Origin: Carpediemonas membranifera
Lineage: Eukaryota; Fornicata
Length of the DNA stretch: 64,000 nt
Reading direction: 5' to 3'
Assembly (NCBI GenBank): GCA_019828565.1
Contig: JAHDYR010000012.1
Location: forward strand, 620,001-684,000
Part shown: positions 37,860 to 45,744 of the stretch, one piece after another
Position numbering within the stretch: position 1 is the first letter of the stretch
Layout: the number at the start of each line of letters is the position of its first letter
Position numbers and translations under genes: made by a program
Notes under the pieces: generated by a model
What the model was told of the DNA's origin: nothing
Database searches by the model: none
Seen by the model: only the letters and a program-made list of their open reading frames with translations

Positions 37860-38747
37860 ATGTTCCTGTTTCCCTCATATCGCCACCAGAGTGCGGATTC
37901 TATCATCTGCTCGAAGAAAGCTGTCCTCCTCGACTGCGACGGAGTGCTCTACAAGCTTGGCAACGCCCTCGAGGGCGCTGCCGAATTCGTAGAGTCCATC
38001 CAAAAGGATAAGCGCGTCTTCTTCGTCACCAACTCCTCGGACGCATCACCCGACCACCTCGTCTCAGCCCTCGCCAAGATCGGCATCACCGCCACGCCTG
38101 ACCAGGTACTCTCCGCGCCGTGCATCACTGCACGGGTACTCAAGCGCCGCGGCATCACCAAGGTGTTCCTGCTGGCGTCCCACAACATGGTCAGCCAGCT
38201 CCGTGCCGAGGGCATCGAGGCGGTGGTGCCAGACCCAGACATGCCGGTCGACATGCTCGGCCGGACACACTTCCCAGACCCCGACGTGCAGGCTGTGATT
38301 GCGGGCAACACCACGGTCTTCAACTACAGCATCATCGCCCAGGCACTGCAATACCTTGTCCGGCCGGGTGTGGCGTTCATCGCCACCAACCGAGACGCCG
38401 TCTACCCAGGCCCGTATGCCCCGCTCCCCGACGCCAACTCGGTCGTCGCCGCGCTGTCCGGCTGCTGCAATGGTCGCCAGCCCGAGCTCATGGGCAAGCC
38501 CCAGCCCCTTGTGTTCGACGTCCTCAGGGAGGAGTTCGGCATCGATGCCCGCGACTGCGTGATGATCGGCGACCAGCTCCATACTGACATCAAGCTCGCC
38601 AAGAATGGGCATGCGGCGTCTCTGCTCGTGCTGACGGGCGTCACCCCGCCCTCCGAGTGGCGGTCCTGGGTGAAGGCCTCCGGCATCAGGCCCGACGCTG
38701 TTGTTGGCGGGGTCAGTGACCTCAAGTATTGGCGCCGGACGGCGTGA
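37860..38747 (+). CDS. phosphoglycolate / 4-nitrophenyl phosphatase-like HAD enzyme (295 aa)
   Basis: HAD motif I LLDCDGVLYKLG, motif II FVTNSSDASPDHL, motif III Lys in MGKPQPLVFDVL and motif IV MIGDQLHTDIKLAKNG. The class-IIA cap lies between motifs II and III (ATNRDAVYPG). This pattern fits the PGP/PDXP family, which hydrolyses 2-phosphoglycolate, pyridoxal phosphate or related small phosphates. Length is normal. It is convergent with the twinfilin gene (66 bp between stops). Confidence 0.88.
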   Translation: MFLFPSYRHQSADSIICSKKAVLLDCDGVLYKLGNALEGAAEFVESIQKDKRVFFVTNSSDASPDHLVSALAKIGITATPDQVLSAPCITARVLKRRGITKVFLLASHNMVSQLRAEGIEAVVPDPDMPVDMLGRTHFPDPDVQAVIAGNTTVFNYSIIAQALQYLVRPGVAFIATNRDAVYPGPYAPLPDANSVVAALSGCCNGRQPELMGKPQPLVFDVLREEFGIDARDCVMIGDQLHTDIKLAKNGHAASLLVLTGVTPPSEWRSWVKASGIRPDAVVGGVSDLKYWRRTA

Positions 38748-38813
38748 CACATTGGCCACGTGCCATCGGATCAAGTTACTAAAATGACGACTTTCAGCGA
38801 CAGCGGGAGCTCT

Positions 38814-39722
38814 TTACACACGACGACGGCCAGGCCGGGCGGGTCTCTTGAACTTCGGCTTATACTCCATGGTCGCGTCGGCCTCGGGCTCGACGGCGGC
38901 CTCGATGTCGGCCTCGAGGGTGTCGGCCTCGCGGCACTCGATGGTCTTGGCGAGGTCGAGGCCCAGCGCCTTCACCTGGGCGACGAGGCCGCCCTTAGCG
39001 CTGGTGAGGACCATCTTGGCCTTGACGGGCAGTGTCTCTGGCACAAACATGACAAAAACTGCGCGACCCTGAACCCGCCGAAGGAGGAACATGCCGCCCT
39101 CCAGTCCGGGCATGGTGTCCTTTGCCAGGAGCTCGACGCGCTCATCGTCCGTGACGTTGAGGGCCACGAGGTCGGTTCCCTCGCCCTTGAACAGGCGAAT
39201 CGTCTCGGCCGCCGCGTCAGTCACCGCGAAGGACATCACACTCGCACCCTGCACGGCAACCTCGCCGGCGTCGCGTTCCATGGCGATGACCTCCTTCTCG
39301 CTGTCGGCGAGGGCCTCGCTCGTGTCGACGGGGGCGAGGGTGACGTCGAGCTGGCCGAAGCTCAGGTCGGCCTTCTCCGTCGCATGGACATCCTTGTTGA
39401 ACAGGTTGAGCCCAAGGTCCTTCTTGAGGCCGTCGCCGACGGATGAGGCGAGCATTTTGGCCCGCACGGGGGTTTCCTCCGGGACGAAGTTAATAAGCGT
39501 CCAGCGGTCGGTATCAAGGTGGAACAGGACATAGTGGCACTCTTCTGCCATGGAATCAAGCACAGCAGTGTAGTCTTCCTCGTCAGAGGAACTCTTTGCA
39601 ACAGAGGACATCAAAACGACCTCCTCATCGACAACCTTCGCGAAGATAGCTCTAGTGTTCTCAGATTGTTCAAATGCTGCCTTCAGCTCAGCTGTACAGT
39701 GGATATTCGTTCTAATTGACAT
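38814..39722 (-). CDS. twinfilin-like protein with two ADF-H domains (302 aa)
   Basis: The true ATG is at 39722 (MSIRTNIHCTAELKAAFEQS); the longer open frame starts without ATG. ADF-H domain 1 covers about residues 5-140 (ECHYVLFHLDTDRWTLINFVPEETPVRAKMLA), and domain 2 about 160-285 (VFVMFVPETLPVKAKMVLTS). The basic C-terminal tail KFKRPARPGRRRV resembles the capping-protein/PIP2-binding tail of twinfilin. It should bind actin monomers and barbed ends. The stop TAA overlaps TAAAG. Divergent from RhoGDI. Confidence 0.88.
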   Translation of the reverse strand: MSIRTNIHCTAELKAAFEQSENTRAIFAKVVDEEVVLMSSVAKSSSDEEDYTAVLDSMAEECHYVLFHLDTDRWTLINFVPEETPVRAKMLASSVGDGLKKDLGLNLFNKDVHATEKADLSFGQLDVTLAPVDTSEALADSEKEVIAMERDAGEVAVQGASVMSFAVTDAAAETIRLFKGEGTDLVALNVTDDERVELLAKDTMPGLEGGMFLLRRVQGRAVFVMFVPETLPVKAKMVLTSAKGGLVAQVKALGLDLAKTIECREADTLEADIEAAVEPEADATMEYKPKFKRPARPGRRRV

Positions 39723-39899
39723 GATGCGTCTGTTTGCTGTGGGCAAATCCGACAAAACTCAGAACTGACGTACATACACTGGCTACGAGCCTGTGCAATC
39801 CAAGAAGACACATCCATACTTCTGCCATTCTGTTGCGTGAGTCGCGAAAAATTTGCTGTACATGAATTTTGCAAAGTACTCACAAACATCATAATCGAA

Positions 39900-40503
39900 A
39901 TGGCCGAAGTTGAGCAGCAGGAAGAAGTCCAGTACAAAGTATGTCTATTCCACTCGGCAATTACTCCAGATCCCCGAGAAGGTAAGCACTCAGAAGATGC
40001 TTGAAGCCGATCAGGATGATGAAAGCTTGCAACGCTGGAAGGCAAGCATCCTGGGCAAGTCCCAGGGCGCTAACGGCGCACAGCCTATGGCTAAGGTCCA
40101 GAAGATCGACGTGCACATCAAGGACAATGATACGCACTTCGTCTTCCCCCTCAGCACTGAGGCCGAAGTCAACGACCTCAAGGAGAAGCCCGTCGCCTTC
40201 CGCCTCAAGGAGGGATGCGAGTATACCATGGAGTTCACGTTCAACGTCGAGAACGACATCGTCATGGGCCTTAAGTACGAGAGCGGCGTCTACAAGCGCG
40301 GTGTGCGCGTGACGAAACTGACCGAGATGCTCGGCTCGTACGGTCCACAGGCCGAGCCCCATGTCTTCACCACCCGCGCCGCCATCGCGCCCTCAGGCAT
40401 GCTCGGCCGCGGGAAGTACCAGGCGAAGTCCAAATTCGTCGATGATGACGGCAACGTCTACCTCGAGTTCTCGTACCACTTCGAGATCAAGAAGGACTTC
40501 TAG
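39900..40503 (+). CDS. Rho GDP-dissociation inhibitor, one 31-nt intron (190 aa)
   Basis: Exons 39900-39938 and 39970-40503. The spliced start MAEVEQQEEVQYK joins IPEKVSTQKMLEADQDDES, matching the RhoGDI N-terminal arm (VNYKxPxxKSxxEIxELDxDDESL). The immunoglobulin-like domain includes FRLKEGCEYTMEFTFNV, MGLKYESGVYKRGVRV, LGSYGP and the end SYHFEIKKDF. It extracts prenylated Rho/Rac GTPases from membranes. GTAAAC lies shortly after the stop. Confidence 0.95.
39939..39969 (+). other. intron in the RhoGDI gene (31 nt)
   Basis: Donor GTATGT, acceptor TTACTCCAG; phase 0. Removal restores the conserved N-terminal arm and supplies the ATG. Confidence 0.93.
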
Positions 40504-40674
40504 GCGCTTTGTAAACATGCCTGTACCAAGCTTGGCCGGCCCCAGTGCTGTCAGCATGGCAGCACATGGGCGGCAGTGAGGTGCCCGCCTTAACGGAGCG
40601 AGGAGCTTGGCCAGAGAGGTCACCATGTCCATCACCGGCACTACTGCACCGCCCTGGGAAGTCGTTCTATCACA

Positions 40675-40689
40675 GTGCAGTTTATGCCA
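40675..40689 (+). promoter_or_regulatory. candidate initiator element GTGCAGTTTATGCCA
   Basis: Identical over 15 nt to the element upstream of the RIIa-domain gene (20350-20364, minus strand). It ends 14 nt before the proposed ATG at 40704. Confidence 0.45.
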
Positions 40690-40703
40690 GAAAATTTGCC
40701 CTC

Positions 40704-41812
40704 ATGCCCGTTTGTCACGGTCCGGCCATAATCTAACGCAGAAGAAGGGAAAGAAGGGCAAGAAGGGGAAAAAGGGAAAGAAGGGGAAGAAGGGAAAGGC
40801 CGCAAATTTGCTCTTCGATGAGAACGGCCAGCCAACCACCGCGAAGGCCCTAGTGAAGAAGTTTTTCGACTATTACAAACAAATGTGCACTGAGCGTGGT
40901 GTTTCTGAGGATACAGACATCACGAAGCTCTGTCGCCACTACATGGAGGAGGACAAGGTCTTCGAGCAGATCGTGCTCAAGAACGGCCTCGCATCGGCTG
41001 CAGGGCTGGACGCCTTAGCGGCGGCGCTAGCGCGGTACGGGCGACTGCGGCACCTGTGCCTGTGGCGGGTGCCTGTGTCCGATGCCCAGGCGGCGGGCCT
41101 GATGGGCTGGCTGACGCGGGACACATCGCTCCAGACCCTCGAACTCATGGACTGCAGGCTGAGCGCGACGGCGTGTGCCCACCTCGGGTCGATCCTGCAG
41201 ACGAACGAGAAGCTGACCTCCCTCACACTAGACCATAACGACATCGGGCTGGCCGGCGTCGCGCACCTGGTGGCGGGTCTTAGAGGCGCTGAACAGTCGG
41301 CGCTGGCCTCGCTATCCCTGCAGTACTGCGGGCTCGACCTGCGGGCAGTCCGAGAGCTGGCCACCGCCATGCGCTTCTGCCGCATCAAGACGCTCGACCT
41401 CAAGGGCAACAACGCCACTGCCAAGGGCCTGGCCGTGTTGCTGCAGGCGGTGATGCGGGGGTCTGCGGTGGAGACGCTGGTGCTGGCGGACAACGGCATC
41501 GCCGACGACGCAGAGGCTTATCAGACCATCTCGGACCTGCTGGAGTTCGAGACGTTGACCACGCTTGACCTGAGTGATAACTTCATCACAGCGCAGAGCG
41601 GGGTCGAGCTTGCCGCGTTCCTGCGGGCCCACAAGAAGGTGACGAAGTGCCCCGTGCCTGAGACACTGGACCGGGAGACGTACAAGCTACTGAACACCAT
41701 CACTGCTGACAACCTCAAAGCGAGCAAGCCGGCCAAGGGCGGCAAGGGCAAGAAGGGGAAGAAAGGCAAGAAAGGCAAGAAGGGTAAGAAGGGGAAGAAG
41801 AAGAAGAAGTAG
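40704..41812 (+). CDS. leucine-rich repeat protein with Lys-Gly tails, two-codon first exon (358 aa)
   Basis: Exon 1 (40704-40709) encodes only Met-Pro. Exon 2 (40742-41812) begins KKGKKGKKGKK. The spliced start MPKKGKKGK resembles the MPPKKGKK-type starts seen in many eukaryotic proteins. After the basic tail come a helical segment and about 6-7 RNI-type LRRs (for example LTSLTLDHNDIGLAGVAHL, IKTLDLKGNNATAKGLAVLL). The C-terminus is again (KGK)n. A non-ATG upstream frame is also open but explains neither the start nor the element at 40675. Function is unknown; LRR proteins of this style are common in flagellates. Confidence 0.72.
40710..40741 (+). other. intron after the second codon of the LRR gene (32 nt)
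   Basis: Donor GTTTGT, acceptor TCTAACGCAG; phase 0. Donor matches that of the RIIa-domain intron, and CTAAC just before the acceptor fits a branch point. Confidence 0.7.
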
Positions 41813-41885
41813 GGGCTTTGCAGGGGGCTGTGTGACTATCATAAAGGAGTGCCAGGCTGCGAGACTCGGGTGCAGTCGGACCCGG

Positions 41886-44800
41886 ATGGCGGATGGAGAG
41901 ATGCAGCGAAATGAGGGAAAGCGGAAGGTATCATCCCCAAATAAGACGGCAACAGATGAGATAGATCGAGTATACTCGAAGAGACCGTTGTTAGAAGAAT
42001 CACCGCCGCTAGACTTTCTGTTTCAGACTGCCGGTGGCATTTCTGTCTCCGTTTCCGAAGCCAGCAAGCACAAGGCGGCCCACCTCTTCGACGAGGGTGG
42101 CGCGCCCCCGATGGCTGGGTTACAGACCGCGGGCGGCAAGAGCGTGACTGTTTCCGAAGCCAGCAAGAACAAGGCGGCCCACCTCTTCGACGAGGGTGGC
42201 GCGCCCCCGATGGCTGGGTTACAGACCGCGGGCGGCAAGAGCGTGACTGTTTCCGATGCTAGCAAGCACAAGGCGGCCCACCTCTTCGACGAGGGTGGCG
42301 CGCCCCCGATGGCTGGGTTACAGACCGCGGGCGGCAAGAGCGTGACTGTTTCCGATGCTAGCAAGCACAAGGCGGCCCACCTCTTCGACGAGGGTGGCGC
42401 GCCCCCGATGGCTGGGTTACAGACCGCGGGCGGCAAGAGCGTGACTGTTTCCGATGCTAGCAAGCACAAGGCGGCCCACCTCTTCGACGAGGGTGGCGCG
42501 CCCCCGATGGCTGGGTTACAGACCGCGGGCGGCAAGAGCGTGACTGTTTCCGAAGCCAGCAAGAACAAGGCGGCCCACCTCTTCGACGAGGGTGGCGCGC
42601 CCCCGATGGCTGGGTTACAGACCGCGGGCGGCAAGAGCGTGACTGTTTCCGATGCTAGCAAGCACAAGGCGGCCCACCTCTTCGACGAGGGTGGCGCGCC
42701 CCCGATGGCTGGGTTACAGACCGCGGGCGGCAAGAGCGTGACTGTTTCCGAAGCCAGCAAGAACAAGGCGGCCCACCTCTTCGACGAGGGTGGCGCGCCC
42801 CCGATGGCTGGGTTACAGACCGCGGGCGGCAAGAGCGTGACTGTTTCCGATGCTAGCAAGCACAAGGCGGCCCACCTCTTCGACGAGGGTGGCGCGCCCC
42901 CGATGGCTGGGTTACAGACCGCGGGCGGCAAGAGCGTGACTGTTTCCGATGCTAGCAAGCACAAGGCGGCCCACCTCTTCGACGAGGGTGGCGCGCCCCC
43001 GATGGCTGGGTTACAGACCGCGGGCGGCAAGAGCGTGACTGTTTCCGATGCTAGCAAGCACAAGGCGGCCCACCTCTTCGACGAGGGTGGCGCGCCCCCG
43101 ATGGCTGGGTTACAGACCGCGGGCGGCAAGAGCGTGACTGTTTCCGATGCTAGCAAGCACAAGGCGGCCCACCTCTTCGACGAGGGTGGCGCGCCCCCGA
43201 TGGCTGGGTTACAGACCGCGGGCGGCAAGAGCGTGACTGTTTCCGATGCTAGCAAGCACAAGGCGGCCCACCTCTTCGACGAGGGTGGCGCGCCCCCGAT
43301 GGCTGGGTTACAGACCGCGGGCGGCAAGAGCGTGACTGTTTCCGATGCTAGCAAGCACAAGGCGGCCCACCTCTTCGACGAGGGTGGCGCGCCCCCGATG
43401 GCTGGGTTACAGACCGCGGGCGGCAAGAGCGTGACTGTTTCCGATGCTAGCAAGCACAAGGCGGCCCACCTCTTCGACGAGGGTGGCGCGCCCCCGATGG
43501 CTGGGTTACAGACCGCGGGCGGCAAGAGCGTGACTGTTTCCGATGCTAGCAAGCACAAGGCGGCCCACCTCTTCGACGAGGGTGGCGCGCCCCCGATGGC
43601 TGGGTTACAGACCGCGGGCGGCAAGAGCGTGACTGTTTCCGATGCTAGCAAGCACAAGGCGGCCCACCTCTTCGACAAGGGCGGCGCGCCCTCTGCAACA
43701 CCATTCGTACCCTTTACGTTTGCCCCCGCGGTCCTGCCGCCCCCCGTCGCCCGCCCGACGCTCGAGCCCCCGCCCCGCCCCCGCACCACCATCGGCACCA
43801 TCCTGGAGTACGACGTCCGGGACGACCGGGCTGGCCGGGCCCGACTGGACAGATGGGTCGGGGCGGCCGTGGGGCTGCCGGTGATGCCGCCCATCACTGT
43901 CCGGACGAGCCGGGCCGGACTGGGGCAGCGGAGACCGGATCTGCGGTGCTTCGACGACGCCTACCACACCGTCCTGGCAGTGACGGACGGTCCCACACCC
44001 TTTGACGCCGACTCAATCGTGGTCCGCCGTGTCGACCCCGAGACGATGGCACTGCCGCTCGGACTTCTAAAGCACTCGGATGGGGGGGCCTTCTCCTTCG
44101 CCGACGCCCACCTCATGTTCGAGCTGGCGGGCCGACTGAGGGGTGAGTGCACGCTGGGGTGGCTGCGGGAGGCGTACGCCCAGGCCGTCTGGAAGCTCTC
44201 GTCCTTCCAGGCGCTGACCCAGGACCCCCTCCTCACACCTGCCCGCGTCCTGTCAGACCTCCGTCGGCGACACGAGTCCGAGTTCGTCGAGGGCCGGCGC
44301 CCTATCCTCCGCCGCATCACCGAGCAGGACGTGCCCGCCTCCGTCCACATGGTGCTGTTCGTCCGGGACCTCGTGCCGGGCGGGGCAGTCGTCAGCGATG
44401 GTGCGTACTCCCTGCGGGCTTCCTTCGACGAGCAGCTCACGGCCCTCGTCGGCAAGGGCGCCATTGTGGTCGGGACTAAGCTGCACATTGCGAACGCCGG
44501 GGTAACCGGGCTGGACAAGGCGGGCTCGCCCCTCAGCTCAGAGGCCGTGCTAATGCTGCACGTCAACAGCACCCGCCGGGCCAAGCACACGACGCCCTTG
44601 GGCCGTCAGCCCGACCTTCTGTCCGTGCCACTCGCGTCCGTCCGCCCCAACGGCGGGGACGTGCCCGCCCTCGCGTGTGTCGTGACGCGGGTCTACCCTC
44701 TCGTCTACTTCGTCAAGGGTCCGCCCGGCCGCATCATCTGCGGCGCCTCGTTCGCGGCGTCAGAGTCAGCCCGGGCGGCCCACGACAGCAGGGGGCGTGA

Positions 44801-45533
44801 GGCGCTGGTCACCAAGGCCCAGGAGGAAGCCGTGCAAGCTGTGTGCGAGCGGCTCGAGGCCCAGGGCGACCCCGAGGCCCTGGCTGTGCGAGGTCTGCTG
44901 CTCGGTCGCCAGCTCGAGGATGAGACGGCCGACGTCGAGGCCGTCCGCAAGGCCATGGACCGTGCCAGGGCAGACGTCAGCACCGCCATCGAGGCCCGGG
45001 TCCGCGCTGCCTTCCTCGACCAGCCGTCCGACCAGCCCACGCCCCTCCAGCGGCTCCGGCTCCGTGAGGCGGGGGACTCGGGCGGGGAGGCGGTCCTGAC
45101 GATATGGCGGCCCCGGGAGGTGCCCGAGCTCGGCGCCCGTCTGTGTCTCCTCAACGCCGCCGCGGGCAAGCGGGCCGGCGAGCTGACTCTGACGAAGCGG
45201 GCCGTGATGGTGCCGCTCAAGGGCCGCAAGTCCGTCGCCGCCATCCCCGTCCGGACGGGAAGCGACTGTGGGGCCCTCAGCCTGCCCAAGGAGGTCGACA
45301 TGGCCGGGGCAAAGGTCTCGTTCGACGTCGACGGGCAGGTCGCCGTCGTCAGGGGCGAGGCCGCGGAGTTCCGGGTCTCCGTCCCCCACTACGTCGACGT
45401 TGGCATATGGCGTGGGTTCCTCGCACTCAAGCCCGGGGCCCGAGTGCTCGTGCGGAGCGTGCAGGCCTACCGGTGGCGGGACGGCGTGCTCGAGGCGCGC
45501 TGTCTGGACGTCTCAGAGGTCGTCGCACAGTAA
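41886..45533 (+). CDS. BRCA2: BRCA2 homologue with 17 BRC repeats (1215 aa)
   Basis: ATG at 41886. Residues 46-606 are 17 tandem 33-residue BRC units (LQTAGGKSVTVS ... KAAHLFDE). The C-terminal half matches the BRCA2 DNA-binding region. OB1 includes MVLFVRDLVPGGAVVSDGAY, LRASFDEQLTALVGKGAIVVG and LMLHVNSTRRAKHTTPLG. A charged helical segment follows (KAQEEAVQAVCERLEAQ). The following OB fold starts with VLTIWRPREVPELGARL. The role is loading RAD51 onto resected DNA. BRC units and OB folds are unusually close together, as in compact protist BRCA2 proteins. The only unusual feature of the BRC core is Leu instead of Phe in 16 of 17 FxTA motifs. Confidence 0.93.
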   Translation: MADGEMQRNEGKRKVSSPNKTATDEIDRVYSKRPLLEESPPLDFLFQTAGGISVSVSEASKHKAAHLFDEGGAPPMAGLQTAGGKSVTVSEASKNKAAHLFDEGGAPPMAGLQTAGGKSVTVSDASKHKAAHLFDEGGAPPMAGLQTAGGKSVTVSDASKHKAAHLFDEGGAPPMAGLQTAGGKSVTVSDASKHKAAHLFDEGGAPPMAGLQTAGGKSVTVSEASKNKAAHLFDEGGAPPMAGLQTAGGKSVTVSDASKHKAAHLFDEGGAPPMAGLQTAGGKSVTVSEASKNKAAHLFDEGGAPPMAGLQTAGGKSVTVSDASKHKAAHLFDEGGAPPMAGLQTAGGKSVTVSDASKHKAAHLFDEGGAPPMAGLQTAGGKSVTVSDASKHKAAHLFDEGGAPPMAGLQTAGGKSVTVSDASKHKAAHLFDEGGAPPMAGLQTAGGKSVTVSDASKHKAAHLFDEGGAPPMAGLQTAGGKSVTVSDASKHKAAHLFDEGGAPPMAGLQTAGGKSVTVSDASKHKAAHLFDEGGAPPMAGLQTAGGKSVTVSDASKHKAAHLFDEGGAPPMAGLQTAGGKSVTVSDASKHKAAHLFDKGGAPSATPFVPFTFAPAVLPPPVARPTLEPPPRPRTTIGTILEYDVRDDRAGRARLDRWVGAAVGLPVMPPITVRTSRAGLGQRRPDLRCFDDAYHTVLAVTDGPTPFDADSIVVRRVDPETMALPLGLLKHSDGGAFSFADAHLMFELAGRLRGECTLGWLREAYAQAVWKLSSFQALTQDPLLTPARVLSDLRRRHESEFVEGRRPILRRITEQDVPASVHMVLFVRDLVPGGAVVSDGAYSLRASFDEQLTALVGKGAIVVGTKLHIANAGVTGLDKAGSPLSSEAVLMLHVNSTRRAKHTTPLGRQPDLLSVPLASVRPNGGDVPALACVVTRVYPLVYFVKGPPGRIICGASFAASESARAAHDSRGREALVTKAQEEAVQAVCERLEAQGDPEALAVRGLLLGRQLEDETADVEAVRKAMDRARADVSTAIEARVRAAFLDQPSDQPTPLQRLRLREAGDSGGEAVLTIWRPREVPELGARLCLLNAAAGKRAGELTLTKRAVMVPLKGRKSVAAIPVRTGSDCGALSLPKEVDMAGAKVSFDVDGQVAVVRGEAAEFRVSVPHYVDVGIWRGFLALKPGARVLVRSVQAYRWRDGVLEARCLDVSEVVAQ
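42021..43703 (+). repeat. 17 x 99-bp tandem array encoding BRC repeats
   Basis: Unit starts follow at 99-bp steps from 42021 to 43605. Unit 1 is diverged (FQTAGGISVSVS). Units 2, 6 and 8 carry EASKN and the others DASKH. The last ends in LFDKGGAPS. Otherwise the units look almost identical at nucleotide level. Confidence 0.95.
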
Positions 45534-45744
45534 CTTACAATCTTATCTTTTCTTATCATGGTTTAAATATTCGATCTCGATATGATACGATTGTTGCGAC
45601 CGAATTTCGACACTTTTATGTCGGGCATCATGGTGTCTTGGGAACCGTGCACTCCGTGCCATCCCCGGTTTTTGGGCTGTGTGTGTGGGGCATGCCTGTA
45701 CCTGCCCCGAGGCACAACACAGAAATTCGAATCACAAGTCAACA

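Noticed and set aside
40607-40703. In-frame N-terminal extension of the LRR protein
   Set aside because: It begins at TTG and its sequence is not LRR-like; the intron model gives an ATG, a consensus donor and the expected MPKKGKK start.
40683-40709. ATG at 40683 as start of the LRR gene
   Set aside because: With the GTTTGT donor it enters the wrong frame, and it lies inside the 15-nt element shared with the RIIa-domain gene.
42023-43897. 624-codon minus-strand frame across the BRC array, and a CRISPR-like look of 17 equal units
   Set aside because: The units encode classic BRC motifs on the plus strand, have no spacers, and continue into BRCA2 OB folds.
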